Origin: Niastella sp.
GTDB lineage: Bacteria; Bacteroidota; Bacteroidia; Chitinophagales; Chitinophagaceae
Assembly: GCA_017744515.1 (NCBI GenBank)
Contig: JAGIBF010000009.1
Location: 15,934 to 79,933, forward strand
Direction: 5' to 3'
DNA length: 64,000 nt
Shown one piece after another: positions 38,266-46,661 of this stretch. The notes under the pieces are model-generated. The model worked only from the letters and a program-made list of their open reading frames with translations. It did not search any database and had not been told where the DNA came from. The position numbers were made by a program, and so were the translations under genes. Position 1 is the stretch's first letter. The number at the start of each line of letters is the position of its first letter.

Positions 38266-38556
38266 ATCCGAGAGAGAATTCTGCGTCGTTAATGACTCGT
38301 TAATGAGTTGTTAACGAAGCGCTGTGCATGAAGTGAGTAAGTGACCATCGGTTCTTGCTACGTCCGTAGTAAAATCTATCCAATAGCGATATTGACTGTT
38401 TTTTTTGATCACATAGGCTGTTATCCTATTAAAAGATAAGTAACCAATAAATACCTGTTTACTCCGGGCAAATCAGTAAGTGTGCTGATCAAAGAGTAAA
38501 ACGTACAGTTGTAAAGTAAAAGTGTGCTGATATTCGTAAAGGTTCGGAACGGGGTC

Positions 38557-38890
38557 TCGTATTTCTACGATGGGTGTTGTAAATACTGAAATTTGATAAT
38601 CAAGCAGTTTTCCTCTTGTGTTAAAGGAAAGGTAAAACTACTTTTACACTGTTGATAAATGATACGGTTTCCGAAAAAATCCAAACATCCTGAAAGACCG
38701 CAATATCCAGGAAAAACCAAACGTCCAGAGTCCAACGTCCAAAAAGAAACCAACTGGAACAATATCATTTAAACAACCATTTAAAATTCCAGTATCGATT
38801 ATCCAATTATCCCGGAAAATCTTCATGGTTAATGTTCATCTGAATCACGTCCAAAAGATTTTAAGCCCCGCAGCAATGTGGGGCTTTTTT
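38557..38890 (+). ncRNA. Candidate structured ncRNA, copy A of three-copy family
   Basis: TCGTA-TTTC-TACGA; GTTTTCCTCTTGTG 36 nt later; TAAATGATA(38656-38664)/TATCATTTA(38763-38771); loop AUAUCC/ACCA motifs; ATCACGTCCAAAAGATT; terminator AAGCCCC/GGGGCTT + T6. Confidence 0.72.
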
Positions 38891-39000
38891 ATGCCCATCC
38901 CCGGAGAAATAATGACAAGCTATCACGTACAAAAGGCTGTCTGTGTAGAAGAGGTGGTAGGGTAGGTCAGAGGGCGTATATTTATTAAAAGCACTTAGCC

Positions 39001-39915
39001 ATGAACTTCCTGCGCCTTTGCGGCAGCCTTGCCTGCCTGTTATCCCTTATGCTGCTTGCCCGCTGTGGCGCTCCATCTTATTCCTCAGCCATAGTTTACC
39101 CTTCGCCCATGCCCGATTCTGTTGCGCTGCCCTTTATGCCCGGCATCGTCTGCAGCGACTCCCTCGACTTCAATGCGGCCTTTTCTCCTGACGGAAAATC
39201 CTTCTATTTCACCCGGCGACTGACGAAATGGGTAGTGCTGGTGTCTCATTTCAACGGCTCGAAATGGAGCGCACCCGTACCTGCTCCCTTTGCCGATACC
39301 GCTTATGCCGAGGCGGATGCCACTTTCGCGCCGGATGGCTCCGTATATTTTATTTCCAACCGTCCGCGCAGTCCTGCCGATACCTTATCCGATTACGATA
39401 TCTGGCGCAGGCGTCCCCTCGCCAATGGTGGCTGGAGTGAACCGGAGAATGTTACGGTCATCAACTCTGATAGTACCGAATATTATATCTCTTTTGCCGA
39501 AAATGGCAACCTCTATTTCGCCTCCTTTCGCGCCGGCGGTTATGGTTCGGTTGATATTTATGTAAGTAAGCTTGCCAACGGGGAATATACAGCACCGGTA
39601 AACCTGGGACCAGCGATCAACACTGCCGGCACAGAACATGATCCCTGTATTTCCCCCAAAGAAGATTACCTGGTCTTCACCGCCGCCGAAAGAAAAGACA
39701 CCATCGGCGAGGCCGACCTGTATGGCTCCAGACTGGTAGCCGGCAAATGGTGCCCTTCCGTTAACCTCGGCAAGCGTGTCAACACGCCTACGTATGAGTA
39801 TTGTTCTTACTTCTCTCCGGATGGGCAGTATCTCTTCTTCAGCAGTGACTTTGATGTGAAATGGGTGAAAGCGAAGTCTGTGCTGGATGATATTGACAGA
39901 GCATGTAAGTATTGA
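39001..39915 (+). CDS. PD40/WD40-like beta-propeller lipoprotein
   Basis: Lipobox LLARCGAP; repeats DFNAAFSPDGKSFYFTRR, ADATFAPDGSVYFISNR, DPCISPKEDYLVFTA, YCSYFSPDGQYLFFSSD. Confidence 0.82.
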   Translation: MNFLRLCGSLACLLSLMLLARCGAPSYSSAIVYPSPMPDSVALPFMPGIVCSDSLDFNAAFSPDGKSFYFTRRLTKWVVLVSHFNGSKWSAPVPAPFADTAYAEADATFAPDGSVYFISNRPRSPADTLSDYDIWRRRPLANGGWSEPENVTVINSDSTEYYISFAENGNLYFASFRAGGYGSVDIYVSKLANGEYTAPVNLGPAINTAGTEHDPCISPKEDYLVFTAAERKDTIGEADLYGSRLVAGKWCPSVNLGKRVNTPTYEYCSYFSPDGQYLFFSSDFDVKWVKAKSVLDDIDRACKY

Positions 39916-39917
39916 AA

Positions 39918-40823
39918 CTACGTGCTACGCGCCGTGAGCCTTGAACGAAAATGCACATGTATGTTCATCCACACAATGGCCAGCAGCATGATAACGATGC
40001 CTGTCCATTGCAGCGGAGCAATCCGCTCGTCCAGCACAATACTGGCGCATATTACAGCTACCGGTAATTCAGCCGTCATGATGATGGCGCTGATGCCTGC
40101 CCCTATACGGGGTATGCCCTGTGCAAAAAGCACCGGAGGAATGATGGTGCCAAAGAGAGCAAGAAACAAGGTCCATTTGATCAATCCCATATCGAAATGG
40201 TGCCCAACGGTAAGCTGGTGAAAATTCACGACCGCTATCCCGATGGTTGAACCAGTCATGATGATGGCGCTTTTTTCCAATGCCGGTATCGCGATGCCGA
40301 TCCTGCTGTTGGCTACCACATAGATGGCATACAGGAATGCCGACGCAAGGGCGTATAACATCCCTTTTATGAAGGCGCCATCGACTTGTAGGCGTGTCAT
40401 CCCGCTGGCCAGCAGGGTGCCCGCCAGTATGATGGCGATAGTAATCAACTGTATGGCATCCGCTTTCTTATTGAAGATGATGCGGTCCAGTAATACACCC
40501 ATCCAGGTAAACTGCATGAGCAGGATAATGGCCACCGATGCAGGGATGTATTTTACAGATACATAGTACACGAAAGTAGTGAGGCCGATGGCCGCGCCTG
40601 TGATCAATACCGGCCAGCTGTTGGCTATTGGTATTGCTGATTGCGTCTTTTGTTGTTTACGTTTCAGCCAAACGCACAGCCACAATACGAGCATGCCGGT
40701 GAAAGCCTGTGTAACAGATATGCCGGCGGCCGTATATCCTTCACGATACGCCAGCTTTACGAACGTAGAGAGTATGCCGAAGCTGCAGGCTCCGGCGAAA
40801 ACCATCAATATATATTTAGTCAT
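39918..40823 (-). CDS. EamA/DMT-family transporter
   Basis: Ten TM segments, internal duplication; VSVKYIPASVAIILLMQFTWMGVLLDRIIF. Confidence 0.85.
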   Translation of the reverse strand: MTKYILMVFAGACSFGILSTFVKLAYREGYTAAGISVTQAFTGMLVLWLCVWLKRKQQKTQSAIPIANSWPVLITGAAIGLTTFVYYVSVKYIPASVAIILLMQFTWMGVLLDRIIFNKKADAIQLITIAIILAGTLLASGMTRLQVDGAFIKGMLYALASAFLYAIYVVANSRIGIAIPALEKSAIIMTGSTIGIAVVNFHQLTVGHHFDMGLIKWTLFLALFGTIIPPVLFAQGIPRIGAGISAIIMTAELPVAVICASIVLDERIAPLQWTGIVIMLLAIVWMNIHVHFRSRLTARST

Positions 40824-41072
40824 TGTTTCCGGTTGTGATAATAAAAGGCTACGAGGCAGAAAGGCATTGAGGCAACAAGAGAAAACGCTCATGTTGACTT
40901 AATCTTTACAATACCTGTTGATTTCAGGCATTGAATAGGAAATGCAATAACAACCGGGCTTACGTGGTTACAAGCCGCCAAGAGCATGGAATGTTCCGGT
41001 CATTATGCAAATGCAACCGGAGGAGGAGGTGTGGAGGAAAGTATTCTGTGATTCATGATGTCTTCAATTGTG

Positions 41073-41428
41073 TTACAATAATAGCAAGAAATATCCAATC
41101 TCAGGCAATTCAGCATAGGGTTGTTTTCTTGCACGGGCGCCTGCCATAATACTCAGTTTATATCTTTCCGGATTGAATTTTGCCCGCATAAAGAGTGGGG
41201 TACTCTTATTGGCTGCTATCAGCAACTGAAGTCCGTTTATACGATCCGTTAATGGTTTTTGGCGCCATTGCTCACGTGTAGGGCTGTGCCAATAAGGAGG
41301 CTGGTTACATCTATGTCAAGCACTTCATAGCCATCCCTATAAGCAGGGTCTGCATTTGTTTGGCTAACATAATGAAGGAAGGGTTATGCCTCCTCAAACG
41401 CATCGACTACCCGGTAGCGTATAGTCAT
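41073..41428 (-). pseudogene. Decayed gene, family not recognised (in-frame stop plus frameshift)
   Basis: Manual minus-strand translation: MTIRYRVVDAFEEA*PFLHYVSQTNADPAYRDGYEVLDIDVTSLLIG then, after a frame change, HSPTREQWRQKPLTDRINGLQLLIAANKSTPLFMRAKFNPERYKLSIMAGARARKQPYAELPEIGYFLLLL*. Confidence 0.55.
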
Positions 41429-41460
41429 TTTCCTAAAGAAATGCAAATGTGTAGTGTGGT

Positions 41461-41895
41461 TTACCCCCGGCGGGAACGCATGGCCCGCACGTGCTGGAGC
41501 GCTTTGTCTTTGGCCAGTTTTTTATACTCGGGTGAGTCGACGGCATAGATAGCTACTTTGCCTTCTCCATCACTGTGCACGCCCCAGCCATAACGCTTGG
41601 CCAGCGGGGAGGAGCGGAGGCAGGGTTGCCCTTTGGAAAAGAACTGTTCGCGTGCGGCAGGTTGCTCATTCCGGTTGATCTTATTCCTTTCGGCAAACAC
41701 CTGAAACAGCACATCGTCGGAAGTGTATTTGTAAGGATTGTTGGCAATGAGGTCAAACTGGCTATTGGCTACCGTTTTATTATCCCCTTTTTGTGGAGGT
41801 ACTTCTCCTATTTTCACCGGGCAGTCGTCGGCCACCTCTATGAAGGTATTTTGGTAGTTGGTGGTGTGTATCCTAAAATCTTTCATGGCTTTCAA
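41461..41895 (-). CDS. DUF6157-like protein
   Basis: MKDFRIHTTNYQNTFIEVADDCPVKIGEVPP...; SKGQPCLRSSPLAKRYGWGVHSDGEGKVAIY. Confidence 0.65.
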   Translation of the reverse strand: MKAMKDFRIHTTNYQNTFIEVADDCPVKIGEVPPQKGDNKTVANSQFDLIANNPYKYTSDDVLFQVFAERNKINRNEQPAAREQFFSKGQPCLRSSPLAKRYGWGVHSDGEGKVAIYAVDSPEYKKLAKDKALQHVRAMRSRRG

Positions 41896-42188
41896 TGTAT
41901 AGTAAACGGCTCATGCGGCCCCTACCAAGTTAGCAAAATTTCCGGTCAGTAAGCCAGGGCTTCTGGCAGGTCTGAGCGATTTTTAATTTGCCAGTTTATT
42001 GGGAATTATGACTTTTTTCTTACATTTGATACAGCCTTGTGTGAAATCCTTTTTTGATTCCCCTGTTATTCCAGTCTGCTATATTTTATAGTGGCGGTAT
42101 TGATCCCGGTGCATTCCTTGCTTTGTTTATTATTCATTAAGAAGCTTGCTACGGCAATGATCTGTATGCTTCGTCTATGGAGCTACTG

Positions 42189-42545
42189 ATGTATGCTTTG
42201 ATTGCTCATAAATTAACTGTTTTGAAAAAATATCTATTACCCATTTTCCTGTTGATTGCCCTGCTGATCGCCACTGGTCTGGCATGGGCCCAGGGGATTT
42301 AATCGTTTCACATGTTTACCATCAAAGTGCGTCCTAACCCGGTTGATGATGTAGTAACCGTTGCCGGCCTGGCTCCCGGAAGCCAGCTATGCCTGATCGA
42401 CGCCTCAGGTAATGTTGTAGCCAATGTCATCACCACCCAAACAACCCAGGAGATCGACATGCGAACCCTTTCCCGGGCTTCCTACATTTTGCAGGTGTTG
42501 TATGATAACAAGATGGTCAAGAGTGTTCAACTGACCAGGCAATAG
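42189..42545 (+). pseudogene. Signal peptide plus T9SS C-terminal sorting domain, split by one in-frame TAA
   Basis: Same-frame translation MYALIAHKLTVLKKYLLPIFLLIALLIATGLAWAQGI*SFHMFTIKVRPNPVDDVVTVAGLAPGSQLCLIDASGNVVANVITTQTTQEIDMRTLSRASYILQVLYDNKMVKSVQLTRQ. Confidence 0.6.
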
Positions 42546-42553
42546 CTGGCTGC

Positions 42554-44287
42554 TTATTTCCACACAGGTATGTCGAGATAGCTGCTATTGTACCATTGAA
42601 CGTGAAGGGGCGCGCCTGCGTCTTTAATCGTTTCCGTATTGACGTCCCTGCCGGTACCATAATTGATTTGCTCGAAGGGGCTTTTATTGATGTTGACGAT
42701 GGCCACTATCCTGCTGCCCTTGCTAAGTTGCCTGCCGGTGATATAGGAATTGTCAAAGGGTATCGTTTCTTTTCTTCCTGGTGTTAGCAGCTGCCTTTTG
42801 GTGTTGCTGCGCGCAAAGCTCGCACGTCCCATATAGTAGGAGAGGTAAAAATACCTTCCATCCGGCATCTGCTCAAACAAGGCGATGCTATAGTCCATGT
42901 CTTTCTTATTGATGCTGGCTATGATCTCTCCCGTAAATCTTCCTGTTATTTGCATGGGTTCTTGCAACGGAGCTGTTTTATATACCAGCCCATTGGTGAA
43001 CACGGTATCGTAGATGATATTGTTGGCGTAGTAATAACTGCGCCTGCTGGTGCGATCCGTAAAGTCTATCTGCTGGCTTACTGCCTGTTGTTGTAATGGC
43101 CGTTGTGGACTGAGTAAGTGATGCGCACGCTTATTATCTGGCGTGAGATAAAGCCGCAGCGTATGGTTGCTCATTTGCTTTAGTGTAGGCACATGCTTCC
43201 ATTCATTGGCGCCCATCACCTCGAAGTTGATGTAGTCCTTTAGCAGGGCTGGTTTAGGACCACCTTTAAGTATGTAATCAAACCATTGGTAAATGATAGC
43301 ATGAATGGGAATATTAGCCACCGGGTCGATCGGATAGTTGATGTATACGGAGTCTGGATAACCCTGCGATCCGAAATGGCCATAGGGACCGATCAGGAAA
43401 TAATGTTGGGCGTTGGGGTTGTATTTAAGGTGCTCGCGCAGGTAGTAAGTGGCGCCTGGTTGTCCGCCGTCATAATAGCCGGTGGTAGTGAGCACAGGAA
43501 TATTGATACGCGCAAAGTCCTGCTGATAAGGGATCATGCTCTGCCAGTATTGGTCATAGGTAGGATGGTCGAGCCAGCGTTGAAAGATCGCATTGCCGGG
43601 GCGCCCCGCCAGTGTGTCGAGTGCGCGGTAAGAGCGTCCTTCTTCAAACCACCGTTCGTATACATCGCCCCAATGACGGCTGTTATAATCCGCAGTGTCC
43701 AGCCATTTGTTGTTGGTAGTATAATAGATCCACGGAAAGGGAAAGCTCATGAATACATTGTTGGTCATGGGCACATCGAGACCTGGCGCTGCGGAAGCAG
43801 AAGGCACGATGGTTTTCAGGGCAGGGTGCAGATGTTTGGTAGCGGCCCATTGCACAAAGCCACTATAACTCCCTCCATACATGCCTACCTTTCCATTACT
43901 CCAGGATTGATGGGCAATCCAGTCGATGACATCGTACGCATCGGCGCCTTCATGCTCATAAGGCACTATTGCATCGGGGCTGTATCTTTTTCCTCTTGTG
44001 TAGGCTACTATGCCCACGTAACCATTATTAACCGCTGCTATCGCTTTTTTGATATCTGTTGTGCGGGCATAGATGGTAAAGAAGAGGATCGTGGGCTGTG
44101 GGGCAGTAAGGCCTGCCTTCCTTACTACCAATGCTGAAATATGAGCGCCATCCCGGGTTTTGATCAGTACACTATCATCGATGATATACTGTTGGTTGGT
44201 GCTGCTGTCTTTGGCTGGCGTTGATTGCGCAGTCAATCGAATGCTTGCTATCAGGCAAAAGAATGTCAGTGAGAAAAATGCTCTCAT
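42554..44287 (-). CDS. CocE/NonD-family hydrolase (X-Pro dipeptidyl-peptidase S15 type)
   Basis: DGAHISALVVRKAG, VIDWIAHQSWSNGKVGMYGGSYSGFVQWAAT, IPVLTTTGYYDGGQPGATYYLREH. Confidence 0.9.
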   Translation of the reverse strand: MRAFFSLTFFCLIASIRLTAQSTPAKDSSTNQQYIIDDSVLIKTRDGAHISALVVRKAGLTAPQPTILFFTIYARTTDIKKAIAAVNNGYVGIVAYTRGKRYSPDAIVPYEHEGADAYDVIDWIAHQSWSNGKVGMYGGSYSGFVQWAATKHLHPALKTIVPSASAAPGLDVPMTNNVFMSFPFPWIYYTTNNKWLDTADYNSRHWGDVYERWFEEGRSYRALDTLAGRPGNAIFQRWLDHPTYDQYWQSMIPYQQDFARINIPVLTTTGYYDGGQPGATYYLREHLKYNPNAQHYFLIGPYGHFGSQGYPDSVYINYPIDPVANIPIHAIIYQWFDYILKGGPKPALLKDYINFEVMGANEWKHVPTLKQMSNHTLRLYLTPDNKRAHHLLSPQRPLQQQAVSQQIDFTDRTSRRSYYYANNIIYDTVFTNGLVYKTAPLQEPMQITGRFTGEIIASINKKDMDYSIALFEQMPDGRYFYLSYYMGRASFARSNTKRQLLTPGRKETIPFDNSYITGRQLSKGSRIVAIVNINKSPFEQINYGTGRDVNTETIKDAGAPLHVQWYNSSYLDIPVWK

Positions 44288-44321
44288 AATAGTGTCTTTA
44301 AAAATGAATGAGTCGTTTACG

Positions 44322-45041
44322 CTATAGTCTGCTCTTGCTTTTGAATGCTGCCGATTGCCGGGTCGACAAAATAATTGCCGTGCCAGTGTGCAGGCTTACC
44401 TGTAGCCTTCCGTCGGGCAGCGGTTGCACTGCTGCGATAAAGTTGGTATTGATGATGGCTGTTCTGCTGGTTCTGAAAAACATTGCCTGGTCAAGCTGTT
44501 TTTCCAGTTGATTCAGCGATCGTTTGATGTATGCTTTTTTGTTACCAAAGTATAGCCGGGCATAGTTGCCGGTAGATTCTATGAGGTATATATCCTTTAC
44601 CTGTATAAAGTGATACTGTTCCCCTTCTTTAATGAACAAGGTATGCGTACCGGGCAGTGTTTCACTCGTACTGGTCCTGACTGCGAGCATTGTCCTGATC
44701 TTTTCTATCGCTTGCGCAAAGCGTTCTTCACGGATGGGTTTTACGAGGTAATCGAGAGCATTGGCATCGAACGCCTGTACGGCATATTGGTTATACGCCG
44801 TAGTAAAAATGACTTCCGGCAGTTCTTCCAATGATTCAAGCAGATCGAACCCGGTTCGTTCAGGCATTTGTATATCGAGGAAGATAAGATCGGGATGAAG
44901 CATATTGATCTGTTGTTCCGCCTCGTCGGCATCGGCGGCCTCTGCCACCACTTCAAAGTCATTATAGGGCAGGAGGTGGCGTCTGATCTCTTCACGCGCC
45001 AGTCGTTCATCATCGATGATCAGGGTGCGGTACGGCTTCAT
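44322..45041 (-). CDS. LytTR-family response regulator
   Basis: Receiver domain (TLIIDDERLAREEI; LIFLDIQMPERTGFDLL; DYLVKPI) plus LytTR domain (YLIESTGNYARLYFGNKKAYIKRSLNQLEKQL). Confidence 0.94.
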   Translation of the reverse strand: MKPYRTLIIDDERLAREEIRRHLLPYNDFEVVAEAADADEAEQQINMLHPDLIFLDIQMPERTGFDLLESLEELPEVIFTTAYNQYAVQAFDANALDYLVKPIREERFAQAIEKIRTMLAVRTSTSETLPGTHTLFIKEGEQYHFIQVKDIYLIESTGNYARLYFGNKKAYIKRSLNQLEKQLDQAMFFRTSRTAIINTNFIAAVQPLPDGRLQVSLHTGTAIILSTRQSAAFKSKSRL

Positions 45042-46096
45042 GTGCGCGGCATGGTGATGGTGGCTAATACGGTTTCAGTAGTGAGCTGCGTAAGGTGCAG
45101 GCTGGCCTGGCCACCAAACTGCAGTTGCAGGCGCTCCTGCAGGTTCTTTAACCCCAGCCCGCCATTATGTTGCGCCTGTAATATGCCCGGGTTTTGCACC
45201 GTTGCCTGCAGGTGGCCATTGTGTTGTTCTACTTTGATGCTGATCGAGCCACCACTTTTACGTTGCGCTATTCCGTGCTTGATAGCATTTTCTACAAGCG
45301 TTTGTATGCTCAATGGCAGAATAGCAGTGTGGGCCAGTTGAACATCTATTGTTATCTGTGTATGCAATCGTTCTTCGAAGCGTAGTTTTTCCAGTTCAAG
45401 GTAGTCTTCAACAAGTGCCATTTCCTGCTGTAGGGTAATGAGTGGCGTATCCCTGTTGTACAGAGCCGTGCGCAGTACTTCAGAGAGCAGGTCGATGGCC
45501 CTGCGGGCTGCCCGTGGGTCTTCCATCACCAGCGCCTTTATATTGTTGAGCGAGTTGAAGAAGAAATGCGGATTGAGCTGGGCCGTAAGGTTATTGAGCT
45601 GCGCCTCTTTGGCGATGAGAGCCAGCCGGGCACTTTCCCTGGTGGCGTTGATCTCCCGCTGCGCGTAATGATAACCATAATAAGCCAGCAGCCAGATGCT
45701 CATGAGGCGCATGCCGGTCATAAAGGTCGTAAGGGTTTCTGACCGGAAGCTTTCTTCCAGTGTTCCGGTATAACCATATTCGAACCAATACCGGATGAGG
45801 TGGTTTTTACCGACCGTCAATAGAACGAACAGACCTCCGAGAATAATTACTGAAGGTATAAGCCTGGTGAGGAGCTTACGTGGCTGCAGCTGATGCCATC
45901 CCTGACGCACGGAGATCGTACGGTACAGGTGCGTCACAGGAATATAGATAAGCAGATCGCCCGCAAAGTGGATAACTGCCAGCCAGGGGCTGAAATTGGT
46001 GCCTATAAACCCCATAAAGTTCCAATAAAGCGAAGCCACGGACCAGCCGATAAGCTGGCATTTCCAGTAAAGTGATAGACTCCGTGTAGCTTTCAT
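45038..46096 (-). CDS. LytS-like sensor histidine kinase (His_kinase + HATPase)
   Basis: QLNNLTAQLNPHFFFNSLNNIKALV; LSIQTLVENAIKHGI; overlaps the regulator start by 4 bp. Confidence 0.94.
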   Translation of the reverse strand: MKATRSLSLYWKCQLIGWSVASLYWNFMGFIGTNFSPWLAVIHFAGDLLIYIPVTHLYRTISVRQGWHQLQPRKLLTRLIPSVIILGGLFVLLTVGKNHLIRYWFEYGYTGTLEESFRSETLTTFMTGMRLMSIWLLAYYGYHYAQREINATRESARLALIAKEAQLNNLTAQLNPHFFFNSLNNIKALVMEDPRAARRAIDLLSEVLRTALYNRDTPLITLQQEMALVEDYLELEKLRFEERLHTQITIDVQLAHTAILPLSIQTLVENAIKHGIAQRKSGGSISIKVEQHNGHLQATVQNPGILQAQHNGGLGLKNLQERLQLQFGGQASLHLTQLTTETVLATITMPRT

Positions 46097-46242
46097 GGCT
46101 GTGTTGTCTGTTTGTAAGGCAAACCAACAAAATCTATCCGTTATGATGAAAACAAAGTACAGGAGCGCGTTTGAGCGGGTGATGAACGTCAGGCGATGAA
46201 CTGACTGGATAAGTTATTCAGTCTGTTTAGGTTATCAGGTGT

Positions 46243-46566
46243 TCGTAGATTTACGATCCGCGCCGTACTTGATGCAGTTTGTAGATTGGGCAGTTTTGCT
46301 CTTGTATCCACAAGTGGGGATAAGTATTTTTGTATTGTTGATTAATTGATACGGTTTCCAAAAATCCAACGGCGCCCATGGCCAAATATCCTGAAAAACC
46401 AAGGCTCTGATAGCAACCAATATCCAAAAACCAGGAAACAATATCAGTTAACGGCCCTTCAAAATCCAATGTCGATATCCAATTATCCGGGAAAAGCTGT
46501 GTGATTTATTTTCCTGATGACCGTCCAAACGATTTAAAGGCCCTGATTTTTCAGGGCCTTTGTCTT
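46243..46566 (+). ncRNA. Candidate structured ncRNA, copy B of three-copy family
   Basis: TCGTA-GATT-TACGA; GTTTTGCTCTTGT 36 nt later; TTAATTGATA.CG.GTTTCC(46342-46359)/GGAAAC.AA.TATCAGTTAA(46434-46451); loop motifs; terminator AAAGGCCCTGA-TTTT-TCAGGGCCTTT(46536-46561). Confidence 0.77.
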
Positions 46567-46661
46567 TTATGTACCTTCCTCTGTTTGTTACTCCACTGTT
46601 ATGGCTGTTGGCATTTGAGTAAAATGCTTTATTTTGATGCCATTACTTTTCAATTGCCTGT

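Noticed and set aside
38477-38530. 12-bp direct repeat AAGTGTGCTGAT (about 38477 and 38519)
   Set aside because: Short, only two copies in AT-rich intergenic DNA; could be chance, and no associated feature was seen.
38565-38826. Minus-strand ORFs 38565-38768 and 38644-38826 (and similarly 46235-46469, 47670-47933)
   Set aside because: They are antisense translations of the three ncRNA-like elements; shared WFLDIG/GFSGY-type peptides arise from the repeated DNA motifs, frames differ between copies, and no plausible start context exists.
43286-44137. 283-aa plus-strand ORF
   Set aside because: Antisense to the well-supported CocE/NonD hydrolase.
46536-46561. Retron-like msr/msd or DGR template interpretation of the ncRNA elements
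   Set aside because: The long-range stem superficially resembles retron a1/a2 repeats, but no reverse transcriptase or effector ORF is adjacent to any copy in this window.
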